Part shown: positions 1 to 8,901 of the stretch, one piece after another
Numbering within the stretch: position 1 is the stretch's first letter
Layout: each line of letters opens with the position of its first letter
Source: Trogon surrucura
Taxonomy: Eukaryota; Chordata; Aves; Trogoniformes; Trogonidae
NCBI GenBank assembly: GCA_020746105.1
Contig: CM036619.1
Location: 52,994,635 to 53,058,634, forward strand
Reading direction: 5' to 3'
Length of the DNA stretch: 64,000 nt
The notes under the pieces: generated by a model
Told to the model about the DNA's origin: nothing
The model's database searches: none
The model's input: the letters and a program-made list of their open reading frames with translations, nothing else
Position numbers and translations under genes: made by a program

Positions 1-439
1 TTAGAGCTATTTTGTGGCTTTCTTGCACAGCTGGAGAAGTGTGATCAGGTTTTCATCTGAATGAGAGCAGGCACATTATGCTATTGCTGGGGGAGACAAG
101 CCCATGAAGTTACTGCTTGTCCTCCATATGTGCAAACTCCCCAGCTTGGGCATGCCTGGCTCTGGGATGTGCACGCACGTGTCCCTCCTCATTCCCCAAA
201 CACAGGTCTTCCCCCAGACACACCTCTGATGACAGAGTAGAAGCCAATACTGCCCAAAAGCTGCAGCAATATGTACTAGAGATGCATTAGCATTTTATAG
301 TGTATGTAACATCGTTAACAAGCATTTTGGGGCACGCCAGTAGGGAAATACTGCTCAGAAACATTGAACTGTAGGAAGTGAAGTTATAAGTATTATAGAG
401 AACATGCTTACAAAATCAGAATATTTTATTCCAATGTAT
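1..439. other. Unannotated non-coding DNA
   Basis: I see no gene, RNA gene or recognisable repeat here. Both strands are full of stops and base composition is ordinary for an avian intergenic or intronic stretch. Confidence 0.5.
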
Positions 440-545
440 TAGTTTTACTGTTTATTTATTACTTGTATTGCCATAGCAACTAGGAGCTCAGTTACAGACA
501 AAACCCCCACTCTGCTAGGAACTGCACAAGCAAGAAAAACAGATG
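440..545 (+). repeat. Ancient amniote LINE/SINE tail (L2/MIR-like)
   Basis: The stretch runs from an ATTTATTACTTGTATTG-like opening, through a CTAGGAGCTCAGT motif, to CTGCTAGGAACTGCACAA. This order resembles an ancient dispersed repeat that I recall from turtles, crocodilians and birds (a 'GTGCTAGGCGCTGTACAAA' type tail, akin to L2/MIR 3' ends). The copy is strongly diverged, with no target duplication or poly-A end visible. Assignment is from memory of the motif order; a chance resemblance cannot be excluded. Confidence 0.4.
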
Positions 546-3359
546 AGGAGCTCATATTCTCTTTTATAAAGTGTTCTTAATTTTGAGAGGTCTCTGTGGT
601 CATGTGTGCAACTGCAGACAATAAATGTAAAGCAAGTTCCAGTACAAATAGATAAATAAAACCACAGTCAGGTCCTCAGCGATAACTTGGCTGTCCGCTG
701 AAGCTCCTTGGTGAAATGCTGGCATTATCAGCAAACCTTTAACCATGCCCTTAAGGAAATAAATTCAGGCTCTACCAAATCAAGCAGGAAGGGCCAGCCA
801 CGGACTTCACACCACAGCACCTCTGTTTTTACCAGGTGGATGATCAGTGGGAACACTTCTGGCTGAGCATGACCTCCTCGCGTGGGGAAAGTTCTGCATG
901 TTCTTTGGTACAGATTTCAGGCTTTGGTGAACCTGGGATCTGGAAATATTCCTTTCCCCATTATCTTGCCATTGACCTGAGAGAACCTTCATATTTGTTA
1001 CTAAGAAAAGTTGTCAAGCCTCCGTAAAAAACTATCAGCCTGAGAATCCCATGGGGAGGCACTACTAGAAAGGGCCATGATTACACAAAGCAACAGCCTT
1101 CTTAAATTCTCCTGCATTTCAGAGAATATTGATTCCTGGCATGGTATTGAGCTGTATAATATGAATGCTATTTTACATTCCAGAAATGCTAGCTCTGTTA
1201 ATGCCTTGAAATCTTTCTTCAATTTTTAGTGCCCTAAGAAGCCAATTAACTCCTTCTCCTCCTTCAGTATTTCTTTAGTTCCACATTTATTTTAGCTTCC
1301 CATTTATTTTTCTCTCTGTCTCTCTTGCCTTCAGCCTTTTTTTTCTACATCATGTTACTGTCACAACTGGCTGTCTAACTGAAGACAGTTTATTTTGCAG
1401 AGAGTTTGCATGATGTGTGTAGTTTTATATGATTTCCAAACAAATACAGCACAACATGTATGTGCTAACTGAACACACCATACTAATAATGTGGCACTGT
1501 GTGGCCCTCATAACTCTGGCAGCTGTAAGCAGAGTCCTGAGGGAGGCATATTTCTTAAGACTCAATTGCTGTTAAGGATCTTTGCAGGCACGCCATCCTT
1601 TTTTTTTTTTTTTCCCAAAGGCACTAGGCTTGTGGGGGATGTTCTTGTCTAATAGTCTAACATTGACAGCCCACTGTCCCTGCCCCCCTTCTCTCCACAC
1701 TAAATTGCTGATAAATCTTCCTGGTCACTCTGTAAAGTAGAAGAGAGAACTAAACCCATGGTGTTTCAAACCAGAAAGATCTTAGAAAAAGGACCGTCTG
1801 CAATATTGCTGCAGAAGAAGGATTCAGCTCATGTGAAGTCCTGCTGCTGTTTGTAAGCAGTTTCACTTGTCACCCGAGAGAAAAACGAGAAGACGGGGGC
1901 TTGTCTCATCCATCCCCTGTGAGCTGCAGTGTCTGGAGCCTAGCTTTGTCCACTGGCACAGCTGGCCACAGCTGCAGCTTGCACCTGATTTTCTAGGAGC
2001 TGTCTCTACAGGGTACAAGCCAGTTAGAGACCATCTTTTGAAACTGAAGAGGAGCCTAAGCCTTCTATGAAGATGTGGTCAGGGAGACTTGCTAATTTTC
2101 TTCTCTTTTTTAACCAGTACAGACTTATAAGCAACTTGACTTAACTTTCTGATTGGTCACAGGGCTTACAGGAACAGATTGGGCTCCTCTACGTGGTCCT
2201 TTGGACACTATAAGGACAATCCTGGTTTTTGTCCATTGTGTTGTTTGGTAAAAGTATACATTCCAGAAAGAAAGTCAGTGAAAAACTAACTAAAGGAGGC
2301 ACACCTTTGAGGTTTGTTCAGTCTCTATTTGGACAAAACGCCTGTTTCTGTGTATGAAGATTTGAAAGCCAGATGCCCAGACAATTTGCTATTAATAGGC
2401 AAACCAATGGGAAACCAATTCAGACTTGATGATAGAAAATTTTCAAGGTCAAATAGAAGTATGTAACTCTCATGATTTTGTATCTGCATGCATTTACAGA
2501 TTAGGTAGATGCATCTATCAGATGGTATCTATCAGTGTAAAAGCTTAGAGGGTGAGGGGAGGTGTTGTCAAAACTGGATGCTAAATTCTCCCCAGAGGTG
2601 CAGCAGAGGCTGAAGTCCAGGCAGGTGAATAGCATGATCTGAGTAAGGAGGGATGAATGAGTGGACAGGCTGTGTTCCCTGCACAGTTGGTCTCTAACTG
2701 GGTGGGATGAACACTCTCTTTTCTTTCAGCTACGTCCTATATCCACACCCGGTGACTGTCTTTTCTGAATATTTTTAGGAGGGCAGTTCAATAGAAAGAC
2801 TAGGAAGCCGACATGCTAACTTCTTTGGAGAATATTTTTTGTAAGACCCTTTTGGTAATAGGCATTGACTCAGCTCTGCCTTTGGAAAAAAATTGCCTGC
2901 TAGACATACTGAGCTGTTAAGCACTTGGAGATTTTTTGGCATACTTTGTTACGGAGTCGTGTACCTGAGCTCTCTGCTACTAACAGTCATTTCTGTCTTT
3001 AGCTTTTTATGGATACTCCTGATGGCTGGTGGATATTTCATGACTGGGCACAAATCAAAGCTGCCAGCATCAGCCCACTGGCTCTTTGCCTCTGGCTCCT
3101 GGACTCTGTTTTCTCTGTATGGTACCACCTGCTGAGGACCTTATTCAAAGGGATGCATCTTCCTGCTTTATTTCGCATGACTTAAGCTTTCTTAGGCTAC
3201 AGATGAGTAAATTCATTTCCTGACCAGTAAAGATAGGATAAATGGCTCTGCCAGCTCTTGGGCATACCCCGCCGTCTTCATGCAAGGGATGTTAATTCAC
3301 CTCTCTTCTGGTTTTGGCCCTGAATGCCTGTTCCTGCCAAGTGTGCTGTGGGAATGGGT
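546..3359. other. Unannotated non-coding DNA with a T15 tract
   Basis: No exon-like open frame or recognised repeat. A run of 15 T lies at 1599-1613. A hydrophobic open frame at 2893-3135 (80 codons) starts with TTG rather than ATG, has no similarity that I recognise, and is within chance length. The rest is unremarkable. Confidence 0.5.
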
Positions 3360-4987
3360 GTTAAATGTTACTGTCACTTATAGTATATGAAAGATGGTAT
3401 GTACTGTAGAGACAAGCTGTGAAGAATGAAGACAAGAATCTGATGTTTGGTGTGAATGAAGGGGGGAAGGCTGTGAAAAGTGAAATCACATGCTTGGAGT
3501 AAAAGGCTAGGAAAGTTTTCTTTGCTGTAATGTTATGAATGGAGATAGGTAGCAATGGTATATTTGACAAATTTGTAGAAAATGATGTTAGTCAAGATGG
3601 GAGATGGTGAGAGCCTGGAGGAGTGTTTTAGATTATGAATGAGGATAAAAGCATGTAACTTATAACTGCAATGTAAAAAGAGGGAGAAAGAATCAGCCAG
3701 GGATTCAGCTAAAGGCTGTGGACCTGAGGAGCTGGAGAAGCAGCAGGGTGGTGGTATTTCCATAGTGACAGAGAAAAAGGAAAAATGTCAGAAGGAAAGA
3801 TGAAGAGCCCTACTCTGACCATGCCACTCTTAAGCAGATGGCTGGAACATGGAGCAGGTACTATTTATTTATTTATTTTCCAGATAAAATTATCTGGAAT
3901 TCGATTATTGGTATAATTATCTGTAAATGAATTATCTGGAGACAACATGAAAAGAAACAGAGACACAGCCCAGGTGTAGAAGGTTTCTGTAGAAAATGGG
4001 AGGAAGGAATGAGGAAAATCCTCTGAAAGGTATGCTGAAGTTGTGGTTAAAGGGAAAAGAGGAGAATCAAGACATAGATGAATCAAAGTCGATGGAGAGG
4101 AGACTTCCAAGAGGAAGAGCCATGCAGACAGGTTGGAAAGGGTGACAGAGAGTGTTAATCCTGTTTTTTGGGAGGATTTTGTTTAAAATGTAACTTCTTC
4201 ACTGGAGGGCAAAGGGAGTAGGTTAGAAAATAGAAGGCTTAAGACTGAACTTGATCGGAAGAGCTCCAGAACACACTTGCAGACCAAAAAGATGGTCAGG
4301 CTGGCTGGTAGAGATCAGAGTGGAGTCAAAGATGGTATATTTTTAAAAAGACATTTGTACAATTGGGTGGAGAATCCTGAGGAAATTGAGAAATAGAAAT
4401 AATAAAGAGGAAGTGAAAGAATGTCAGCTGGATTAAAAGACAATTGTGGAAGAAACTAATGAGGTACTTGTCTGCTTAAAATGAATATTGCAGATTATAT
4501 GTCCTACATGTTCTGCAGAAGGAAGAAAACAGCCTTGGAAGGGAATGAGTTTTAAAAAACCTGACAATTTTCCTTCAAAATAAGTTGGTGAACTTCTGTG
4601 CAGCAGAAGGGTACGGCTGGGAGGGGTGAAATGGAGGAGAGAAAGGAAAAAGAAAAGACATGAAAAACTGAGTCAAAGGCGGTCATAAGCTGTCAGTTCT
4701 GGAAACATGGGATTCATTTAAACATGTAGAGAGGGTTTGAGGTGTTTTTGTGTGGGGTTTTTTTTTTTTAGCTAAGGATGTAACAGAACTGAAGGAGAAA
4801 GGGAGGAGAAGGGAATGAATTCAGAATGGAGAGTTTTGCCCAAGCTGAGGAGAGAAGGAACAGAGGAAACAGGAGGTGGCGGTGTGTTGTGGGTCAGGGG
4901 GGCAGACCTTACAATGGGAAAGTGGGGAAAAAGAAGTGCAAGTGGAAAGAGGCAATGCCTGGAGAACTTCATGAGCATGTGATAATT
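3360..4987. other. Purine-rich plus strand, no gene seen
   Basis: The plus strand is dominated by A and G for over 1.5 kb (many GAAGGA, GGAGAA and AAGAGG runs). As a result the minus-strand open frames here are artificially Ser/Pro/Leu/Phe-rich. None exceeds about 80 codons and none resembles a known protein. A short TTTA repeat sits near 3865-3880. The skew resumes after the CR1 insertion at 4988-5371, so the CR1 probably landed inside a pre-existing purine-rich tract. Its origin is unknown. Confidence 0.5.
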
Positions 4988-5371
4988 ATAGAATCATAGA
5001 GTCATTAAGATTGGAAAAGACCTCTAACATCATCTAGTCCAACTGTCAACCCAACACTACCATGACCACTAAATTATATCCTGAAGTGCCACATGTACAT
5101 GTTTTTTGAACACCTTCAGGAATGGCAACTCCACTGCTTCCCTGGGCGGCCTGTTCCAATGCCTCACCACTCTTTCAGTAAAGAAAGTTTTCCTAATATC
5201 TAATCTAAACCTCCTCTGGCACAACTTGAGCCCATTTCCTCTTGTCCTGTCACTAGTAATTTGGGAGAAGAGACCAACACCCACCTCCTTACAACCTCCT
5301 TTCAAGTAGTTGTAGAGAGCAATGAGGTCTCCTCTTGGCCTCTTCTTCTCCAGACTAAGCAATCCCAGCAA
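4988..5371 (-). mobile_element. CR1 LINE 3' fragment, 5'-truncated
   Basis: Read on the minus strand this is the 3' end of a CR1 non-LTR retrotransposon. The left edge carries complements of the CR1 terminal octamers (ATAGAATCATAGAGTC), followed by the typical CATCTAGTCCAAC block. Minus-strand translation of about 5069-5371 gives the CR1 ORF2 C-terminus: a LLSLEKKR...GDLI motif, then SDRTRGNG, then [10 protein letters not shown]. The copy is truncated before the reverse-transcriptase core, as is usual for CR1, and stops where the text changes to purine-rich flank. It differs from the other CR1s here in its 3' untranslated sequence, so it belongs to another subfamily and looks moderately old. 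Confidence 0.9.
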
Positions 5372-5725
5372 GAGAAGAAAAAGAGCGAACAGGAGACACC
5401 AAAGAGCAGGAGGTGGGTTATCTATGCCTGTGATTTGGGCATGGGAATGATGTAAACTGAGGAGACACATGATTGATGCTCATTTGGCAAGACAGGGAGA
5501 AGAATTTTGAAACCAGGCTGGCAAATCAAATGGGAATGCAAAGCTGACCTTTGGCAAAAAGAATTCGGTGTACTATCAACATGATACTTGAAGATATAGA
5601 ACATAGCTGAGGAAAGATGTTCTATGATTCTGTGAAAGCTGGGAAGAGAGGAAGAGAGAGACAGCAGTCTAAAATTGTTAGAAACAGTGAAAAAGCTTGT
5701 AATAGGTAACAACTGTAATTGGGAT
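5372..5725. other. Purine-rich spacer between CR1 and LTR-A
   Basis: This continues the purine-rich character of 3360-4987. It contains an isolated TTCTATGATTCTGTGA at about 5619-5634 that resembles a CR1 terminus, but no CR1 body precedes it. No gene seen. Confidence 0.5.
5721..5725. repeat. Target-site duplication GGGAT (left) of LTR-A
   Basis: GGGAT immediately precedes the TG start of the LTR and recurs at 6907-6911 immediately after its CA end. A 5-bp duplication fits ERV-L-type integration. Confidence 0.85.
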
Positions 5726-5822
5726 TGTTTTGGTTTGGCCTGGCCGGATTTTGGCGGAGGGGGGGGGAGCTGCAGGGTAGCTTCAGCAAGAAGCTGCTAG
5801 AAGCTCCCCAGGTTTGATAGAG

Positions 5823-5827
5823 CCAAT
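5823..5827 (+). promoter_or_regulatory. CCAAT box of LTR-A (putative U3)
   Basis: CCAAT lies about 90 bp upstream of the TATA-like box, a normal promoter spacing for an LTR U3. LTR-C has the same order (CCAAT 19626-19630, then TATTTAAG). Confidence 0.5.
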
Positions 5828-5914
5828 GCCAGCCGGCTCCAAAGAGGGACCCGCCGCTGGCCAAGGCTGAGCCTATCAGTAAGGTGATAGCAGAGGAACG
5901 CCTCTGTGAAAACA

Positions 5915-5922
5915 TATTTAAG
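5915..5922 (+). promoter_or_regulatory. TATA-like box of LTR-A
   Basis: TATTTAAG is identical to the box at 19651-19658 in LTR-C. Transcription would begin about 25-30 bp downstream and read right across the window. Present activity cannot be judged. Confidence 0.55.
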
Positions 5923-6113
5923 AACGGGGAAAAGAACTGCGCTATAACGGCTGGCACAGAGATGGAGGAGTGAGAATCTGTGCAGACACCAAGGTCAGTG
6001 AAGAAGGAGGGGGGAGGATGAGCTCCAGGTGCTGGAGCAGAGAGAGTCCCCCGGGTCCGTGGTGAAGACCATGGTGAAGCGGGTTGTCCCCCTGCAGCCC
6101 ATGGGCGAGGTGC

Positions 6114-6325
6114 AGATGTCCACCGTGAGGATCACCGCGTAGATGTCCACCGAGGACTCCACGCCGTGTGAGTGGCTGCCTGAAAGGGGACTGTAGCCCG
6201 TGGGAAGCCCGCATCAGAGCAAGTCGCTGCCGGAACCTGTAGCCCGTGGAAGAGGGAATGCCCACGCTGGAGCAGGTTGGCCGGTGGGACTTTTGGGACG
6301 CTGCGGGGGACTCACGCTGGAGCAG
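6114..6325 (+). repeat. Short tandem mini-duplications inside LTR-A
   Basis: AGATGTCCACCG occurs at 6114-6125 and 6141-6152 (27-bp period). CTGTAGCCCGTGG occurs at 6191-6203 and 6237-6249 (46-bp period). CACGCTGGAGCAG occurs at 6263-6275 and 6313-6325 (50-bp period). The LTR-A mid-section therefore appears to have grown by local duplication. Confidence 0.75.
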
Positions 6326-6351
6326 TTTCCCCCGAAGGACTGCGCCTCAGA

Positions 6352-6380
6352 CTCACGAGGGGTGGGCTGCCCCTCGTGAG
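6352..6380 (+). other. Perfect 11-bp stem-loop in LTR-A
   Basis: Left arm CTCACGAGGGG (6352-6362), 7-base loop, right arm CCCCTCGTGAG (6370-6380), with no mismatch. It lies between the TATA-like box and the poly(A) signal, so it would be present in any LTR transcript. Confidence 0.8.
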
Positions 6381-6427
6381 GTGTCTCATGTTGGGCAGTT
6401 TGTGATGAATTGCCCTTCGTGGGACGA

Positions 6428-6467
6428 CTCACACGGAGAAGAGAGCGTGAAGCTTGTCTCCTGTGAG
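6428..6467 (+). other. Stem-loop in LTR-A with homologue in LTR-C
   Basis: Left arm CTCACACGGAGA (6428-6439) pairs with TCTCCTGTGAG (6457-6467), leaving one C bulged. LTR-C carries the corresponding hairpin at 20022-20054, with the bulge at the same place and a compensatory change at the loop-closing pair (A-T here, G-C there). Confidence 0.65.
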
Positions 6468-6571
6468 AGGGACCCCACAATGGCCCTGGGGAAGAGTGAA
6501 GAGTCCTCCCCCGGAATGAAGAAGTGGTGAAACCAACGTCGGATGAACTGACCTTAACCCCCATTCCCTGT

Positions 6572-6592
6572 CCCCCCGTGCCGCTCGGGGGG
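6572..6592 (+). other. Perfect 7-bp GC stem-loop in LTR-A
   Basis: CCCCCCG (6572-6578), 7-base loop, CGGGGGG (6586-6592). A GC-rich hairpin at a similar position in LTR-C (20150-20188) may be its counterpart. Confidence 0.7.
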
Positions 6593-6717
6593 ATGAGGTG
6601 GAGAAACCGGGATTGATGTTAAGCCCGGGAAGAAGGGAGGGATGGGGGGAAGGTGTTCTGTTTAAGATCTGTTTGCTCTTTCTCACTTCTCACTACTCCT
6701 CTCTGATTAGTTCTCTT

Positions 6718-6723
6718 AATAAA
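6718..6723 (+). promoter_or_regulatory. Poly(A) signal AATAAA of LTR-A
   Basis: AATAAA lies 183 bp before the LTR end, in a context (TCTTAATAAATG) shared with the older relative LTR-D at 24007-24012. Confidence 0.6.
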
Positions 6724-6906
6724 TGTACCTAATTTCCCCGAAACTGAGTCTGTTTTGCCCGGGATAGTAAATGAGAGTGATCTCCCTGTCCTTATCTGGA
6801 ACCCTAAGCCCTTGGAAATATTTTCTCCCCCTGTTCAGCAGTGAAGGGGGGGGTGAGTGAGCGGCTGTGTGGGTACCTGGCGGCTGGCCAGGGTCAACCC
6901 ACTACA

Positions 6907-8144
6907 GGGATACAGGTTTTTTTCATCATTTGTAACTTGTGATACTTCTGGTAATGCTGTTGCCTTTATAATGCTCAGTAACAATGGCTTGCTATTTAAT
7001 GTTACTTTTTATGTTTCCTTCCAAAATTCAAATTGTCTATACATAATACATTACAGTGATTTTCTGTGGGGTGTCACTAACATTCTCCCCAGAACACCAT
7101 CTTCTCAGTGCAGAGCTTGTGATATTTATACCTAGAAGCTCCCTAAAACTTAAAATATTAAGCTTACTGAATGATATATTAACTTAAATCATTAGTCAAT
7201 GGCTAAGAAATCATGATGTGCTTCCTAGATCAATAAGTACTGTGAATTAACAGGAAAATAGGTACTGAAGAAAACTCTGAATAGAATTCTTATGAATGCC
7301 AGAGAAATTATGAGGGTCAACACTGAGAGAGGTATCTCTCTTATTTTCTCTCATTTTCATTTTCAGAGCTGCATGTAGAATATAAAGAAAAAACAATGTA
7401 TAGCACCTCAGACATATACGTATATATGAAACACAGCGAATACACCTAGCTAGAAGTAGGAGCTATGTGATTTTCTCAGGAGGTTAGGAATTTTTGCTGT
7501 GAACCTGGAAAGCTCTGAAGCACATCCTTATTCTGAATCTTTACTGATCTGCTGGTGTAGCTGAGATTCACAAATCATTTGCTGAGTCAGACACTTTATG
7601 TGTGACAAATATCACTGTCATTTTACAATTAAAAGTTTTTTTTTCTCCATTAAAAGCACAATATTTCACTGCTAGTTCAGTGGATTCCCATAGTCATCTA
7701 ATGTGTTCTCATAATCTAGCCATTTCTTTCCAAAACCTGCTTTCAGCTATACTAGAGTTTTAATTAAAATGCCTTATTTTGACATTTACTTCTCTAGATT
7801 TCTCATGGACAGGTCTTAAGGCCCCTTGTGGATGTGATCATTATTTATGGAGGTATTGTTTTATAATGTTGTATCACTAACTGAGAAATAAATCTCATGT
7901 ATAGTACTGCTAGGTCTTCATGGGCAGAAAGCTATGTAAACTGGCTTGATTGTAGATGTGAATTCAAAGCACTATGTCGGTTCTTTGAGCTGTGATGTTG
8001 CTTTTTCAGGTTTTCAGTGTTGTTCTTACTCAAAAGATCCTTAATATCTTTTCATCTTAGGGAATATTAGCAGAAACAAAAAAGAGGTGGTGTTATTGTA
8101 GGTGAGAGAGTTAACACTTGTCAGCTGAGTTGCATTTGCACACC
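6907..8144. other. Unannotated AT-rich DNA
   Basis: Begins with the right copy of the GGGAT duplication (6907-6911), then AT-rich unique sequence. The left duplication ACACC of LTR-B closes it at 8140-8144. No gene or further repeat recognised. Confidence 0.5.
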
Positions 8145-8901
8145 TGTCTTGGTTTGAGCTAAATGAAACCAATTCTGTTCAGTGATTTTTACCTTCCAGC
8201 TCAGTCTCTTCTAAAAGACTGGATGCTCTGAAGTTTGCAGCATGTTTCTGCAGACAGTGTGTGCTGCTGGCAGTGATAACACCTGACGTTTACAGTTACT
8301 GCCTGGGACTGGGATGCAGAAAGGCTGTTGCTGATACTAATTCCAATAGTGACCAAGGCCACTGCTGGCTCTTGTGTGCCACGCTGGGGGTGCTGGGTAG
8401 TAAGAGGGGTCACAGGGAAGTAAAAGATAGCACCTCCTGGGGGTAATAGACAGGACAGGTGACCAACATTCCATTCCATCTATGTCATATTCAGTATAAA
8501 CTGAGTGACCATGAGTGTTTAGGTCCCTTGTTTCTTTTCTTCAATGGCTGGCATCCAGGGAGGACTCCGTTCGATCTTCTTCCTCTGATCCCAATCCTGA
8601 GTTCCTGAATCCAGCTCCCTTTATCCAGCTCCCCTGTGCTGCTGAGCCTGGGACTTCCCCAGTGCCACCTGCTCTGCAGCATCAGTGGGGATTGCTATTG
8701 GGGAGGGGAAGACGTGTTTGATATTGATTTGGTGTGTATGTATATAGTTGACTATTTTTACTATTTCCTTATTCATTTAAGCTTTCCCCCCTCCCAGTCT
8801 GTAAGTCTCTTTACCTCATTTCCTTTCCATTCGAGGGGGGGGAAGGGGGTTCGAGAGCATCTGTTACCATTTAGTGGCTGGCCCAGCCCTAACTCACGAC
8901 A
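8145..8901 (+). mobile_element. Solo LTR-B copy 1, endogenous retrovirus
   Basis: The 757-bp unit begins TGTCTTGGTTTGAGC, ends CTCACGACA, and is flanked by perfect 5-bp duplications ACACC (8140-8144 and 8902-8906). TATATAG at 8741-8747 is followed closely by ATTTAA at 8775-8780, a decayed version of the ATTAAA poly(A) signal in copy 2. The TATA-to-poly(A) spacing is short (tens of bases), unlike LTR-A and LTR-C, so this is a distinct LTR family with a short R. No internal retroviral sequence is present. Copy 2 lies at 58616-59392 in the same orientation; by eye the first 350 bp are mostly identical, with scattered transitions and a few small indels. A 92-codon antisense frame inside it recurs in copy 2 and is a by-product of the repeat. 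Confidence 0.9.

Larger units (their letters stand above)
5726..6906 (+). mobile_element. Solo LTR-A, ERV-L-type endogenous retrovirus
   Basis: The 1181-bp unit begins TGTTTTGGTTTGGCC, ends CCCACTACA, and is flanked by perfect 5-bp duplications GGGAT (5721-5725 and 6907-6911). It contains CCAAT at 5823-5827, a TATA-like TATTTAAG at 5915-5922 and AATAAA at 6718-6723 in the order expected for a plus-strand LTR. No gag/pol/env sequence or second LTR follows, so it is a solo LTR left by recombination between two LTRs. Perfect duplications, many surviving CpGs and intact terminal dinucleotides suggest a fairly young insertion. TATA and poly(A) signal are about 800 bp apart, implying a long R region; that region holds tandem mini-duplications and hairpins (separate entries). 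The class (ERV-L) is inferred from the 5-bp duplication and general resemblance to avian ERV-L LTRs. Confidence 0.9.

Noticed and set aside
2893-3135. 80-codon hydrophobic frame resembling membrane segments
   Set aside because: Starts with TTG, short, no family resemblance; T-rich sequence naturally yields Leu/Phe-rich frames.
5619-5634. TTCTATGATTCTGTGA resembling a CR1 terminus
   Set aside because: No CR1 body precedes it on the plus strand; too short to stand alone.
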